A stretch of DNA of 64,000 nucleotides from Bradyrhizobiaceae bacterium (GTDB lineage: Bacteria; Pseudomonadota; Alphaproteobacteria; Rhizobiales; Xanthobacteraceae): NCBI GenBank assembly GCA_947481685.1, contig CANKHA010000002.1:1-64000 (forward strand). Direction: 5' to 3'. Shown piece by piece: positions 26,428-36,338 of this stretch. The notes below the pieces were generated by a model. It saw only the letters and a program-made list of their open reading frames with translations, ran no database searches and was not told where the DNA came from. Position numbers and translations under genes: made by a program. Positions within the stretch are counted from its first letter, which is position 1. Each line of letters starts with the position of its first letter.

Positions 26428-28752
26428 CTAGGCCTGTGCGCTGCTCTCCTGAATGGCGCGCCACACGCGTTCCGGCGTCGCCGGCATTTCCACATGACGG
26501 ATGCCGAGCGGCGAGAGTGCATCGGCGATGGCACTTGAGACCGCGGGCATGGCGCCGACGCAGCCCGCTTCACCCGCGCCCTTGACGCCGAGCGGGTTGG
26601 TTTTTGTCGGCACCGGATTGCTCTCCACCTCAATCGGGCTGAGATCGGATGCGCGCGGCATGGCGTAGTCCATGAATGAGCCGGAGACCAGCTGGCCGTC
26701 AGAGTCGAAATGGATGTCCTCCATCAGGATCTGGCCGATGCCCTGCACGACGCCACCAACGATCTGCCCCTTGAGCAGCATCGGATTCATCACCGTGCCG
26801 ACATCATCGATCACGCTGTATTTGAGGATATCGATCGTTCCGGTTTCGGGATCGATCTCGACTTCGCAAACATGGCAGCCGTTTGGATAATTGGCGGTCT
26901 CGACGCGGAATACCGACGACGCACTCATGTTGACGTCCATATCTTCCGGTACGTTTTTCTGGTTCACAGCCTTCTGCGCAAGTTCCTTCATCGTGATCGT
27001 CTGATTGCTCTTGGTCGATGAGAAGATGCCTTCGTCGAACTTGATGTCTGCGACGTCTACCTTCCACATGTGCGCCGCAATTTTCTTTGACTTATCGACG
27101 ATGCGGTCGGACGCCTGATTGAAAGCCGAACCGCAGATGGCAGCGGTACGCGAGCCGCCAGTACCTACGCCAAAGAATACTTTGTCGGTGTCGCCCTGAA
27201 TGTAGCGAACATCGTCCGGGTGCATGCCAAGCTTGTCGCAAACCAGTTGCTTGAAGACCGTCTCATGGCCCTGGCCCTGGGTGACAGAGCCCGAGAGCAA
27301 CGTAACGGTGCCAGCGCGGTCGAAACGGATTTCGGCGGCTTCTGTCCCGGCGCCTGCAGCCCGTTCGATGCTGTTGGAGACGCCAAGCCCGCGCAGCTTG
27401 CCGCGCCTCTTTGATTCCGCGCGGCGCTTCTCGAAGCCGCTGGCTTCGCCCAAGGCCAACGCCATATCCATGTTCTTCTCGAACTCACCGGTATCGTAGG
27501 TGAAGGTGAGACCGGTTTTGAACGGCATGGCTTCGGGCGGAATGATGTTGAGGCGGCGGATCTCCACCGGATCCATGCTGAGTTGAGCCGCGGCGATATC
27601 GACCAGGCGTTCGATCACGTAAGCTGCTTCGGGCCGGCCGTTGCCGCGATAGGGCCGGGTCGGGTGCGTGTTGGTCAGCACCGCGGTCAGATCGACGTGG
27701 ATGGCGGGGGTTTTATAGACGCTGGCCAGCGTGCCAAAATTGCCGGGGAAGGCATCCGAAGATGCCTGCGCATAGGCGCCGATATTGGCAATGGTTGTGA
27801 CGCGCAGTCCGAGAAAATGGCCTTTCTTGTCGAGCGCCAGTTCCGCGTCGGTAACGTTGTCGCGCGCCTGCGCATCGCTGAGGAATGCTTCCGAACGCGT
27901 GCTGACCCATTTCACCGGCCGTCCGATGAGCTTGGAAGCAAGCAGCACCAGTCCGACTTCGGGCGTGATCGACGACTTCATGCCGAAGCTGCCGCCGATA
28001 TCGCCGGCGACGACCCGTAAATTGCTCTCCGGGATCTTCAGGACTTTCTTTGCCAGTTCACCCCGATAGGTGTGCGCGCGCTGCAGCGTGGTGTAGCAGG
28101 TGTAGTGGTTGTCGGCGGCGTTATAGTCGCCGATGCAGGCACGCGGCTCCATGGTCGCCGCGGTGACGCGGTTGATCACGAAGTGATGCTTGACGATGTG
28201 ATCGGCCTTCGCGAAGGCGGCATCCGTTGCCGCCTTGTCGCCAACGCTCATCTCGAAAATGATGTTGTTCTCGCAGTCATCCCAGACCAGCGGCGCGCCA
28301 GGCTTGGCAGCTTGGGCAGTGCTGGTGATGGAGGGCAACGTTTCGTATGCGACTTCGATCAGCTCGGCGGCGTCGGCGGCCTGATGGAGGGTTTCCGCGA
28401 CCACAAAGGCGACGTAGTCACCGACCCAGCGCACACGGTCTTTCACCAGACCCGGATTGGCCGGCTTGTACATCGGACGGCCGTCCTTGCGCATGCGCTC
28501 GTCCGCGCGCGGCATGTCGCCGAAACCTGATGCTTCCCAATCGGCGCCGGTCAGGACCGTCAGCACGCCCGGGGCGGCTTTTGCGGCAGTGGTATCGATG
28601 GACAGGATCTTCGCGTGGGCGTGCGGCGAACGCAGCACGAAGCTATGCGCTATGCGCGGGAGAGTCATGTCGCCCACATAGCGGCCGCCGCCACGCAGGA
28701 GCCGAGGATCCTCGAATCGAGGAACCGACTGACCAAGCGCAAATTCACCCAT
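26428..28752 (-). CDS. Xanthine dehydrogenase-family molybdopterin-binding subunit (CoxL-like, orphan)
   Basis: A 774-residue molybdenum hydroxylase large subunit. It begins GQSVPRFEDPRLLRGGGRYVGD, contains the Mo-cofactor segments GGSFGMKSS and PYRGNGRPEAAYV, QGQGHETVFKQL, and ends with the catalytic glutamate in GVKGAGEAGCVG. True aerobic CO dehydrogenases (form I) have an AYRCSFR loop at the position of PYRGNGR, so this is a form II relative with unknown substrate, not CO dehydrogenase. Partners (FAD subunit, 2x[2Fe-2S] subunit) are absent on either side, so they must lie elsewhere if the enzyme works. hemB lies upstream on the same strand, 276 nt away. Two foldback palindromes lie in the upstream region. 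Confidence 0.88.
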   Translation of the reverse strand: MGEFALGQSVPRFEDPRLLRGGGRYVGDMTLPRIAHSFVLRSPHAHAKILSIDTTAAKAAPGVLTVLTGADWEASGFGDMPRADERMRKDGRPMYKPANPGLVKDRVRWVGDYVAFVVAETLHQAADAAELIEVAYETLPSITSTAQAAKPGAPLVWDDCENNIIFEMSVGDKAATDAAFAKADHIVKHHFVINRVTAATMEPRACIGDYNAADNHYTCYTTLQRAHTYRGELAKKVLKIPESNLRVVAGDIGGSFGMKSSITPEVGLVLLASKLIGRPVKWVSTRSEAFLSDAQARDNVTDAELALDKKGHFLGLRVTTIANIGAYAQASSDAFPGNFGTLASVYKTPAIHVDLTAVLTNTHPTRPYRGNGRPEAAYVIERLVDIAAAQLSMDPVEIRRLNIIPPEAMPFKTGLTFTYDTGEFEKNMDMALALGEASGFEKRRAESKRRGKLRGLGVSNSIERAAGAGTEAAEIRFDRAGTVTLLSGSVTQGQGHETVFKQLVCDKLGMHPDDVRYIQGDTDKVFFGVGTGGSRTAAICGSAFNQASDRIVDKSKKIAAHMWKVDVADIKFDEGIFSSTKSNQTITMKELAQKAVNQKNVPEDMDVNMSASSVFRVETANYPNGCHVCEVEIDPETGTIDILKYSVIDDVGTVMNPMLLKGQIVGGVVQGIGQILMEDIHFDSDGQLVSGSFMDYAMPRASDLSPIEVESNPVPTKTNPLGVKGAGEAGCVGAMPAVSSAIADALSPLGIRHVEMPATPERVWRAIQESSAQA

Positions 28753-28782
28753 TTCAACCTCTTTATTCCGGCAATTCAGCTG

Positions 28783-28852
28783 GTGTGGCGGTTCAGAAGT
28801 TCCCCATACCTCGTGGCTAGGTCGGGAGGGAACTTCTGAACCAAAGCCACAC
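28783..28852. repeat. Foldback element A
   Basis: Outer arms GTGTGGC (28783-28789) and GCCACAC (28846-28852), inner arms GGTTCAGAAGTTCCC (28790-28804) and GGGAACTTCTGAACC (28828-28842), all perfect. The loop is 23 nt, and three unpaired A residues (28843-28845) break the right side only. Confidence 0.85.
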
Positions 28853-28871
28853 TAGAAACTTAATAATTCTT

Positions 28872-28943
28872 AGTGTCCCTTTGAATCCGAAGTTCGCAAA
28901 AGTGTCAGCAGCAAATGCGTGCGAACTTCGGATTCAGGACACT
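28872..28943. repeat. Foldback element B, inverted relative of element A
   Basis: Outer arms AGTGTCC (28872-28878) and GGACACT (28937-28943), inner arms TGAATCCGAAGTTCGC (28882-28897) and GCGAACTTCGGATTCA (28921-28936), all perfect. The loop is again 23 nt and the three unpaired bases (CTT, 28879-28881) are on the left side, i.e. the mirror image of element A. Confidence 0.85.
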
Positions 28944-29028
28944 AGGTCATTCCCTGCCGCAAACCCGGCGGGTTTGGCAACTGCCTCTTTGAAGCAGGCG
29001 TTGAGGGGAGGCGGCAGGATTTGTAAGG

Positions 29029-30132
<1,104 letters not shown>

Positions 30133-30221
30133 TCATTCTTATCACAAACGGCCAGAGAAGAGGCGCTCATGGTTATCCGGCTGGCTGTGCATCGCAGTGG
30201 CATTCGGGTTAGGTTCACCGC

Positions 30222-30686
30222 ATGACTGATCCTGTGATCACCGACCAAGGCCGCACAGACCGGAGCCGCGCGATGGACCCGGTCCGTGCCGGTGAACAAC
30301 GGGTGCGGGAAGGGGGCTGGACGGCGCGCCTCGTGCTGTTCCTGCGGGTCATGGCTGCGTTGTCGCTGATCAAGGGCCTCTATCACTGGGCAATCGTCTG
30401 CGGCATTGGCGATGGACCGGACGCAACCTTCGAGACCGCGCCGCTGCCATGGCAGGCGGCGACCGTATTCTTCGCGGTGATCGATCTCGTGGCCGCCGTG
30501 GGATTGTGGCTGACCGCGGCCTGGGGCGCGGTGGTCTGGCTGACCGCCGCCATTTCCATGGTGGCGGTACAAATCCTTTTCCCGAATATCTACGGAGGCA
30601 GTTTCTTGCCGGTATTCGCAGAGCTTACCTTGCTCGCGATCTATCTCTGGCTTGCGTTGCAGGCAGCGCGTGAACATGCGTCGTGA
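30222..30686 (+). CDS. DUF6163-type membrane protein
   Basis: A 154-residue membrane protein with about four helices: LFLRVMAALSLIKGLYHWAIVCG, ATVFFAVIDLVAAVGLWL, AVVWLTAAISMVAVQILFP, and ELTLLAIYLWLALQ. The N-terminal 30 residues are charged and cytosolic. The family (DUF6163) has no known function to me, but it sits next to the LdtR regulator in many Rhizobiales, so a cell-envelope connection is plausible. Start codon ATG 30222; a shorter start at about 30273 (MDPVRAGEQ) is possible. Confidence 0.75.
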   Translation: MTDPVITDQGRTDRSRAMDPVRAGEQRVREGGWTARLVLFLRVMAALSLIKGLYHWAIVCGIGDGPDATFETAPLPWQAATVFFAVIDLVAAVGLWLTAAWGAVVWLTAAISMVAVQILFPNIYGGSFLPVFAELTLLAIYLWLALQAAREHAS

Positions 30687-30900
30687 AGAGAAATGCTTGT
30701 GCGGCGGGGCTTTCCAAGGTGAACGAAGCGTAACGAGAAACCCCTGCAATTGAAGCGTCAATCAACGATTCACCTTTGAAAAATAACCTTCCCTTTATCC
30801 TGTTATTTAAGCTGATCTTAGACCGTCTTCGGTAGTTTCCTTCCCGAGCGCGGGGAAAACAGGGCCTCGCGACATATAAAAATTATGGGAAGGCGTCACA

Positions 30901-31413
30901 ATGAAAGCCGTTGCAAAAACGGTCGAACCAGCCGCACACGAGGCCAGGCTCGACCACATCCAGCCGCTGTATCTCGAAGCCTTGACGTTGGTGGAGCGGC
31001 TGCACAGGCGCTTGCTTGACGTCATCAAGGACGAGTTCGATCGTCGCGGACACGCCGATATCAATTCCGTGCAAGCGCTGTTGCTCTACAACGTCGGCGA
31101 CAAAGAACTGACGGCGGGAGAACTGCGTACGCGCGGTTATTATCTCGGCTCCAACGTTTCCTACAATCTGAAGAAGCTCGTCGAGATGGGCTTCCTCGAT
31201 CACCAGCGGTCGCGTGTCGATCGCCGTTCCGTGCGCATCAAGCTGACCGACAAGGGTCAGGAAGTGCGTAACATCGTCGATACGCTTTACCAGAAGCATG
31301 TGCGTACGGTGGAGCAGGTCGGCGGCATCAGCTCCGATGAATTTTCTACCTTGAACAAGTCGCTTCACCGGCTCGAGCGTTTCTGGACCGACCAGATCCT
31401 CTATCGCTTGTAA
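30901..31413 (+). CDS. ldtR: MarR-family transcriptional regulator LdtR
   Basis: A 170-residue winged-helix regulator. The DNA-binding part holds INSVQALLLYNVGDKELTAGELRTRGYYLGSNVSYNLKKLVEMGFLDHQRSRVDRRSVRIKLTDKG, with recognition helix around SNVSYNLKKLV and the wing at DRRSVRI. LdtR in Liberibacter and Sinorhizobium controls L,D-transpeptidase (LdtP) genes and osmotic tolerance, and this gene shares its neighbourhood (DUF6163 upstream, glyA downstream). Assignment is by similarity and context. The upstream 214 nt includes an AT-rich stretch (30777-30830) that could hold a promoter. A strong terminator follows. Confidence 0.85.
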   Translation: MKAVAKTVEPAAHEARLDHIQPLYLEALTLVERLHRRLLDVIKDEFDRRGHADINSVQALLLYNVGDKELTAGELRTRGYYLGSNVSYNLKKLVEMGFLDHQRSRVDRRSVRIKLTDKGQEVRNIVDTLYQKHVRTVEQVGGISSDEFSTLNKSLHRLERFWTDQILYRL

Positions 31414-31440
31414 CCGGCGCAATACCTGGCGAGAGACTTC

Positions 31441-31470
31441 AGCCCCGGCTTCGGCCGGGGCTTTTTTGTT
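31441..31470 (+). terminator. Rho-independent terminator after ldtR
   Basis: AGCCCCGGC (31441-31449) pairs with GCCGGGGCT (31454-31462), TTCG tetraloop, followed by TTTTTGTT. A textbook intrinsic terminator. Confidence 0.95.
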
Positions 31471-31674
31471 GGTGCGGCCGCCATCGCAGAAGCGTCCCGC
31501 CTCTAGGCTTTCCCTATGAAATAGCTAGATGTTGCGGCTGGGGGCAGCAATGCTCCCCAAAGCTTGGCGCGTTCTGCCCGATATGCTATCGCCACGTCCT
31601 GCCAAAAAAGCTGTGCCCGGCGGCCCTGCCGGGGAGGTTTAAGCACTTAAAGTACCCTCTCAGGAGCTCATGGA
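31471..31674 (+). promoter_or_regulatory. Structured 5' region of glyA
   Basis: 204 nt between the ldtR terminator and glyA. It contains several potential stems: GGGG around 31544 with CCCC at 31555; CCCGGC (31616-31621) with GCCGGG (31628-31633); and TTTAA with TTAAA close to the start codon. CAGGAG at 31661-31666 is the probable ribosome site. I do not recognise a known riboswitch class. Confidence 0.35.
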
Positions 31675-32985
31675 ATGTCGCTGACCGATAACCCCGCGTC
31701 GCTGGCCAAGGCCGACCGTTTTTTTGAGGCCTCGCTGGCCGAAACCGACCGGGAGATTGCCGAAGCCATAGGCCTCGAACTGGGTCGTCAGCGTGACGAG
31801 ATTGAGCTGATCGCGTCGGAAAATATCGTCAGCCGTGCCGTCCTGGAGGCGCAGGGCTCCGTCCTGACCAACAAATACGCCGAGGGCCTGCCCGGGAAGC
31901 GCTATTACGGCGGGTGCCAATACGTCGATATCGCGGAGCAACTCGCGATCGACCGCGTGACCAAGCTGTTCAGCTGCGGCTTTGCGAACGTACAGCCGCA
32001 TTCCGGAGCCTCCGCCAATGCCGAGGTCTTCTTCGCGCTCATGCAGCCGGGCGACACCTTCATGGGTCTCAACCTCGCCGCCGGCGGACATCTCAGCCAC
32101 GGCATGGCGCTCAATATGTCCGGCAAGTGGTTCAAGCCGGTGCCGTACAATGTGCGGCGCGACGATCAGCGCATCGACATGGACGAGGTCGAAAAACTCG
32201 CCAAGGAACACAAGCCGAAGCTCATCATTGCCGGCGGCTCGGCTTATCCGCGCATCATCGATTTCAAACGCTTTCGCGAGATTTGCGATGAGGTCGGCGC
32301 GTATCTGATGGTGGATATGGCGCACTTCGCCGGTCTTGTGGCCGGTGGCGCGCATCCGAGCCCGTTTCCGCATGCGCATGTGGTGACGACCACGACGCAC
32401 AAGACGCTGCGCGGACCGCGCGGCGGCGTCATTCTGACCAACGACGAAGCGCTGGCGAAAAAATTCAACTCCGCTGTTTTCCCCGGTCTGCAAGGTGGAC
32501 CGCTGATGCATGTGATCGCCGCCAAGGCGGTCGCCTTCGGCGAAGCATTGCGCCCCTCATTCAAGCTTTACGCGAAGAACGTGGTGGAAAATGCGAAAGC
32601 GCTGGCGGAAACGCTGAAGTCACGCGGCCTCGATATCGTCTCCGGCGGGACCGACACCCATCTCATGCTGGTCGATCTCCGGCCGAAGCGGCTGACCGGC
32701 AAGGTGGCGGAAGCGGCGCTCGGCCGCGCCCATATTACCTGCAACAAGAACGGCATTCCCTTCGATCCGGAAAAGCCGTTTGTCACCTCCGGTATCCGCC
32801 TCGGGACGCCTGCAGGCACGACGCGCGGCTTCGGCGTCGCTGAATTCCGCCATGTCGGCGATCTGATCGCCGAAGTGCTGGACGTGCTGTCGCAAAAGGG
32901 CGCCGAGGAAGACTCGCAGGTGGAAGCCGCGGTGCGCGAGAAGGTGAAGGCGCTGATCGATCGTTTCCCGATCTACCAGGGCTAA
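31675..32985 (+). CDS. glyA: Serine hydroxymethyltransferase
   Basis: Interconverts serine and glycine with tetrahydrofolate, the main one-carbon source. The 436 residues include [19 protein letters not shown], the PLP-site segment [13 protein letters not shown], the Schiff-base lysine in [14 protein letters not shown] (K243) and [12 protein letters not shown]. The ATG start at 31675 is preceded by CAGGAGCTCATGGA, which gives a good ribosome site. The GlyA length is standard. nrdR follows after 27 nt, then the riboflavin genes, as in many alphaproteobacteria. Confidence 0.97.
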   Translation: MSLTDNPASLAKADRFFEASLAETDREIAEAIGLELGRQRDEIELIASENIVSRAVLEAQGSVLTNKYAEGLPGKRYYGGCQYVDIAEQLAIDRVTKLFSCGFANVQPHSGASANAEVFFALMQPGDTFMGLNLAAGGHLSHGMALNMSGKWFKPVPYNVRRDDQRIDMDEVEKLAKEHKPKLIIAGGSAYPRIIDFKRFREICDEVGAYLMVDMAHFAGLVAGGAHPSPFPHAHVVTTTTHKTLRGPRGGVILTNDEALAKKFNSAVFPGLQGGPLMHVIAAKAVAFGEALRPSFKLYAKNVVENAKALAETLKSRGLDIVSGGTDTHLMLVDLRPKRLTGKVAEAALGRAHITCNKNGIPFDPEKPFVTSGIRLGTPAGTTRGFGVAEFRHVGDLIAEVLDVLSQKGAEEDSQVEAAVREKVKALIDRFPIYQG

Positions 32986-33012
32986 CGCGCCAGAAGAAAA
33001 GAAGGGGGAGGG

Positions 33013-33492
33013 ATGCGCTGTCCGAGTTGTGCGAGCCTGGATACCCAGGTGAAGGATTCGCGGCCGACCGAGGATTCCGCGGTGATCCGCCGCCGGCGCG
33101 TCTGCCTTGCCTGCAATTTTCGCTTCACGACGTTTGAGCGCGTTCAGTTGCGCGAACTCGTTGTGATCAAGCGCAACGGCCGGCGTGTGCCTTTCGATCG
33201 CGACAAGCTGATGCGCTCTGTGCAGATTTCGTTGCGCAAGCGGCCGGTCGATCCGGAGCGGATCGAGCAGACGGTCTCCAAGATTGTACGCGAGCTGGAA
33301 AGCCTGGGTGAAACCGATGTCTCGTCTGAGGCCATCGGGGAGATCGTGATGGAGCATCTGCGCGGCCTCGACGACGTGGCTTACGTGCGCTTCGCTTCCG
33401 TCTATCGCAATTTCCGCGAGGCCAAGGATTTTGAGGCCGTGCTGGGCGAGTTGTCGAGCGAGGACGATCCGCGTCCGGCGTCCCGGAAATAG
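33013..33492 (+). CDS. nrdR: Transcriptional repressor NrdR
   Basis: Represses ribonucleotide reductase genes when ATP/dATP is bound. The 159 residues have the N-terminal zinc ribbon ([11 protein letters not shown] with CLACNFRF completing the four-cysteine set) and an ATP-cone ([24 protein letters not shown]...). The DNA-binding basic stretch RRRRVCLAC is present. Located between glyA and ribD, a conserved position. Confidence 0.96.
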   Translation: MRCPSCASLDTQVKDSRPTEDSAVIRRRRVCLACNFRFTTFERVQLRELVVIKRNGRRVPFDRDKLMRSVQISLRKRPVDPERIEQTVSKIVRELESLGETDVSSEAIGEIVMEHLRGLDDVAYVRFASVYRNFREAKDFEAVLGELSSEDDPRPASRK

Positions 33493-33494
33493 CC

Positions 33495-34589
33495 ATGGCC
33501 GAGGCGGAAGACTCACGTTTCATGGATTTGGCGCTGACTCTTGGCCGGCGTGGGCTCGGCAATACCTGGCCTAATCCGGCCGTCGGCGCTGTGATCGTCA
33601 AGGACGGCAAGATCATCGGTCGCGGGTGGACCCAGCCTGGCGGGCGGCCTCACGCCGAGACGGTTGCGCTCAAGCGCGCTGGCAAGGCGGCACGTGGCGC
33701 GACGCTCTATGTGACGCTGGAGCCCTGCTCGCATGAAGGCAAGACGCCGCCCTGTGCCGACGCAGCGATCCGCGCAGGCATCAGCCGGGTAGTTTCCTCG
33801 GTGGAGGACGCTAACCCGGATATCTCCGGCCGGGGCCACGAGCACATGCGTGGCAGGAATATTACTGTTGAGGTTGGACTGGGCGCAGCGGAAGCGGAGC
33901 GTGCGCATGCCGGTCACTTTCGCCGTATGCGGGATGCCCGTCCGCACGTGTTTCTGAAACTCGCGGTTTCGAGCGACGGCAAGGCGGCTGCCGCGGGTCG
34001 GCAACCGGTTGCGATCACGGCCGAAGCCGCTCGCCAAAACGCTTTCCTGATGCGCGCCCAGAGCGACGCGATACTGGTCGGGCTCGGCACGGTCATCGCG
34101 GACAACCCGTCGCTCACCTCGCGGCTTTCCGGGATGCGCGGCCGCTCGCCTGTCCGGATCGTGCTCGATGCGCAATTGCGGGTGCCGCTGTCGATGAATG
34201 TCGTTTCGACCGCGCGCGAAAATCCCACATGGGTTTTCACTGCGCCGCAGGCATCGCCGATGGCGGAGAAAATCCTGCGTGACAAGGGTGTCGAAGTTTT
34301 CCGCGTGCCATCGACGGGTGGCAAGCTCGATTTGGCCGAGATCCTGAAGATCCTCGCCGAACGCGGCATTACGCGGCTGATGGTAGAAGGCGGCCCGCGC
34401 GTGGCAGCATCCTTCGTTGCTGCCGATCTGGTGGACGAGGCCGTGGTGTTTCATGCCCCGAATGCGATCGGCGCGTCCGGTGTCGATGCGCTGGAAGGCC
34501 TGCCGCTGACGGCGCTGAGCAACCATTTGCATGCTGTCGGCAGCGAACAGGTCGGCCCCGATCGCGCCGAATATTTTGAACGGAACTAA
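33495..34589 (+). CDS. ribD: Bifunctional diaminohydroxyphosphoribosylaminopyrimidine deaminase / 5-amino-6-(5-phosphoribosylamino)uracil reductase
   Basis: Catalyses two consecutive steps of riboflavin synthesis. The 364 residues contain an N-terminal cytidine-deaminase-like domain (about 1-145) with zinc motif HAE (H53-E55) and PCSHEGKTPPCADA (C78, C87), and a C-terminal NADPH reductase domain (about 147-364) beginning PHVFLKLAVSSDGKAA, with MRAQSDAILVGLGTVIADNPSLT. The gene follows nrdR by 2 nt and precedes ribE by 3 nt, so translation is likely coupled. Confidence 0.96.
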   Translation: MAEAEDSRFMDLALTLGRRGLGNTWPNPAVGAVIVKDGKIIGRGWTQPGGRPHAETVALKRAGKAARGATLYVTLEPCSHEGKTPPCADAAIRAGISRVVSSVEDANPDISGRGHEHMRGRNITVEVGLGAAEAERAHAGHFRRMRDARPHVFLKLAVSSDGKAAAAGRQPVAITAEAARQNAFLMRAQSDAILVGLGTVIADNPSLTSRLSGMRGRSPVRIVLDAQLRVPLSMNVVSTARENPTWVFTAPQASPMAEKILRDKGVEVFRVPSTGGKLDLAEILKILAERGITRLMVEGGPRVAASFVAADLVDEAVVFHAPNAIGASGVDALEGLPLTALSNHLHAVGSEQVGPDRAEYFERN

Positions 34590-34592
34590 TAC

Positions 34593-35198
34593 ATGTTCAC
34601 CGGCATCGTGAGTGACATCGGTGAAGTGATCGCGATGCAGCCGGCGGGCGAAGGCCTGCATCGGCTGAAGATTGCCTGCGGTTACGACCGTGCGTCGATT
34701 GCTATCGGCGCCTCCATCGCGTGCTCCGGCGTCTGCCTCACTGTGGTCGGCACCGGCGAGGAGGGCGCGCGGACCTGGTTCGCCGCCGACGCAGCCGCCG
34801 AGACGCTCAAGGTCACGACCGCTGGACGCTGGAAGGTTGGCAGCAAACTCAATCTGGAACGGGCGCTGCGGCAGGGTGATGAGCTTGGCGGTCATATGGT
34901 CAGCGGGCATGTCGATGGCCTGGCTGAAGTCCTGAGCCGGGAAGATGGCAGTGACTCAGCCCGATTCACGCTCCGTGCTCCGGCTGTGCTGTCGCGCTTT
35001 ATCGCGACCAAGGGTTCGGTGACGCTCGATGGCGTGTCGCTCACTGTGAATATGGTGGCGGGTGACGATTTCTCCGTCCTGATCATCCCGCATACCCTGA
35101 AAGTAACCACGCTCTGGACGTTGCACGCGGGCGACACCATCAATCTCGAAGTCGATATGCTGGCGCGCTATGCTGCGCGGATGGCTGAAGTGCGCTAG
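34593..35198 (+). CDS. ribE: Riboflavin synthase alpha chain
   Basis: Dismutates two 6,7-dimethyl-8-ribityllumazine molecules into riboflavin and a pyrimidine. The 201 residues contain the two tandem lumazine-binding repeats: the first begins MFTGIVSDIGEV and the second HMVSGHVDGLAEVLSRE, which carries a conserved His. SVTLDGVSLTV lies in the second repeat. Transcribed with ribD; separated from ribH by 157 nt that contains a perfect palindrome. No FMN riboswitch is recognised upstream. Confidence 0.95.
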   Translation: MFTGIVSDIGEVIAMQPAGEGLHRLKIACGYDRASIAIGASIACSGVCLTVVGTGEEGARTWFAADAAAETLKVTTAGRWKVGSKLNLERALRQGDELGGHMVSGHVDGLAEVLSREDGSDSARFTLRAPAVLSRFIATKGSVTLDGVSLTVNMVAGDDFSVLIIPHTLKVTTLWTLHAGDTINLEVDMLARYAARMAEVR

Positions 35199-35212
35199 CA
35201 AACCGTCACCCA

Positions 35213-35238
35213 CACAAATCGGATATATCCGATTTGTG
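35213..35238. repeat. Perfect 26-bp palindrome between ribE and ribH
   Basis: The left half CACAAATCGGATA (35213-35225) is exactly the reverse complement of the right half TATCCGATTTGTG (35226-35238), with no loop. It has no T-tract. It could be an operator for a dimeric regulator or an intergenic repeat. Confidence 0.75.
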
Positions 35239-35355
35239 CGCTCATACTGCCGATCTAGGGTAAACTCGAGGTCCGGTGATGACGGCAAGAAAACGTGCCT
35301 TGCTTCCGCAGCCCGTCGCTTGCTACGACGCTCAGATTAACGGGACATCGACACC

Positions 35356-35844
35356 ATGGCTGAGCCGCGGCGACCCGCGAGCGACAAGACGGATCGTATA
35401 GAAGCGCGCATCCTGATCGTGGAAGCGCGGTTTTATAATGATATCGCCGACGCGCTGCTGGCCGGTGCTGTGCGTGCGCTCGAACAGGCCGGCGCAACAT
35501 TTGACCGCCTGACGGTGCCGGGCGCGCTGGAGATTCCTTCGGCCATCGCCATCGCAGTCGAGGCAGCCGAGAAGCGTAAACAGCCCTACGACGGAGCCGT
35601 GGCGCTCGGCTGCGTGATCCGCGGCGACACCATCCATTTCGAGATCGTATCGGAGCAATCCGCGCGCGCGCTCATGGATTACTCCGTGCACATGCTGTTC
35701 CCGATCGGCAACGGCATCATCACCGTCGATAACGAGCAACAGGCCTGGAAGCGGGCGCTTGTAGAAGAACTCGACAAGGGTGGCGGTGCCGCCGAAGCCT
35801 GCCTGGCGATGGTGAAGCTCAAGCGCCAGGCTGAGGCAAAGTAA
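35356..35844 (+). CDS. ribH: 6,7-dimethyl-8-ribityllumazine synthase
   Basis: Makes lumazine from 5-amino-6-ribitylamino-uracil and dihydroxybutanone phosphate. The 162 residues include [17 protein letters not shown], the substrate loop [33 protein letters not shown] with the conserved His, and TVDNEQQAW. The gene is preceded by the 157-nt gap with the palindrome, so it may have its own promoter. nusB follows after 2 nt. No ribA/ribB is present in the cluster. Confidence 0.95.
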   Translation: MAEPRRPASDKTDRIEARILIVEARFYNDIADALLAGAVRALEQAGATFDRLTVPGALEIPSAIAIAVEAAEKRKQPYDGAVALGCVIRGDTIHFEIVSEQSARALMDYSVHMLFPIGNGIITVDNEQQAWKRALVEELDKGGGAAEACLAMVKLKRQAEAK

Positions 35845-35846
35845 TC

Positions 35847-36335
35847 ATGGCTACCGGCGCACCCAAAGATACGCGCAAGGCTAACCGGCGCGGCGCGGCC
35901 CGCCTCGCTGCTGTGCAGGCGCTCTATCAGATGGATGTCGCCGGCACCCCGATCCACGAGATTCTCGCACAGTTCGAAAGCCACTGGATCGGCCGGGAGG
36001 TTGAGGGCGATCAGTATCTTCCTGCTGAAGCCGCGTTCTTCCGCGACATTGTTGGCGGCGTGGTGCGCGAGCAGCTCAGGCTCGATCCGATGATAGACGC
36101 GGCCTTGCAAAACGGTTGGCCGCTCAAGCGGATCGAAGCGGTGATACGTGCGGCGTTGCGTGCCGGCGCTTATGAACTCGATCATCGCAAGGATGTACCT
36201 GCGCGCGTGATCGTGTCCGAATATGTCGACGTGGCGAATGCCTTCGTCGAAGGCGACGAGACCGGCATGGTCAATGCGGTGCTCGATCAGCTCGCGCGCG
36301 AGATGCGCGCTGCGGAGTTTACCGCGCGGGGGTAA
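35847..36335 (+). CDS. nusB: Transcription antitermination factor NusB
   Basis: Binds boxA RNA with NusE and supports rRNA transcription. The 162 residues include [22 protein letters not shown] at the N-terminus and [33 protein letters not shown]...[14 protein letters not shown] at the C-terminus, the typical NusB helical fold. The order ribH-nusB-thiL is conserved in many bacteria. It overlaps neither neighbour but the gaps are only a few bases. Confidence 0.95.
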   Translation: MATGAPKDTRKANRRGAARLAAVQALYQMDVAGTPIHEILAQFESHWIGREVEGDQYLPAEAAFFRDIVGGVVREQLRLDPMIDAALQNGWPLKRIEAVIRAALRAGAYELDHRKDVPARVIVSEYVDVANAFVEGDETGMVNAVLDQLAREMRAAEFTARG

Positions 36336-36338
36336 GCG

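Larger units (their letters stand above)
28753..29028. other. Intergenic region with twin foldbacks upstream of the CoxL-like gene
   Basis: No gene seen. The two palindromes described separately (28783-28852 and 28872-28943) take up most of it; the rest contains the coxL promoter side and the end of hemB. Both genes run on the minus strand, so the region is 3' of hemB and 5' of the CoxL-like gene. Confidence 0.5.

Noticed and set aside
26428-28752. Annotation as carbon monoxide dehydrogenase large subunit
   Set aside because: The AYRCSFR active-site loop is replaced by PYRGNGR and the partner subunits are missing.
35199-35355. FMN riboswitch near ribE/ribH
   Set aside because: No RFN-element consensus recognised; only the palindrome is visible.
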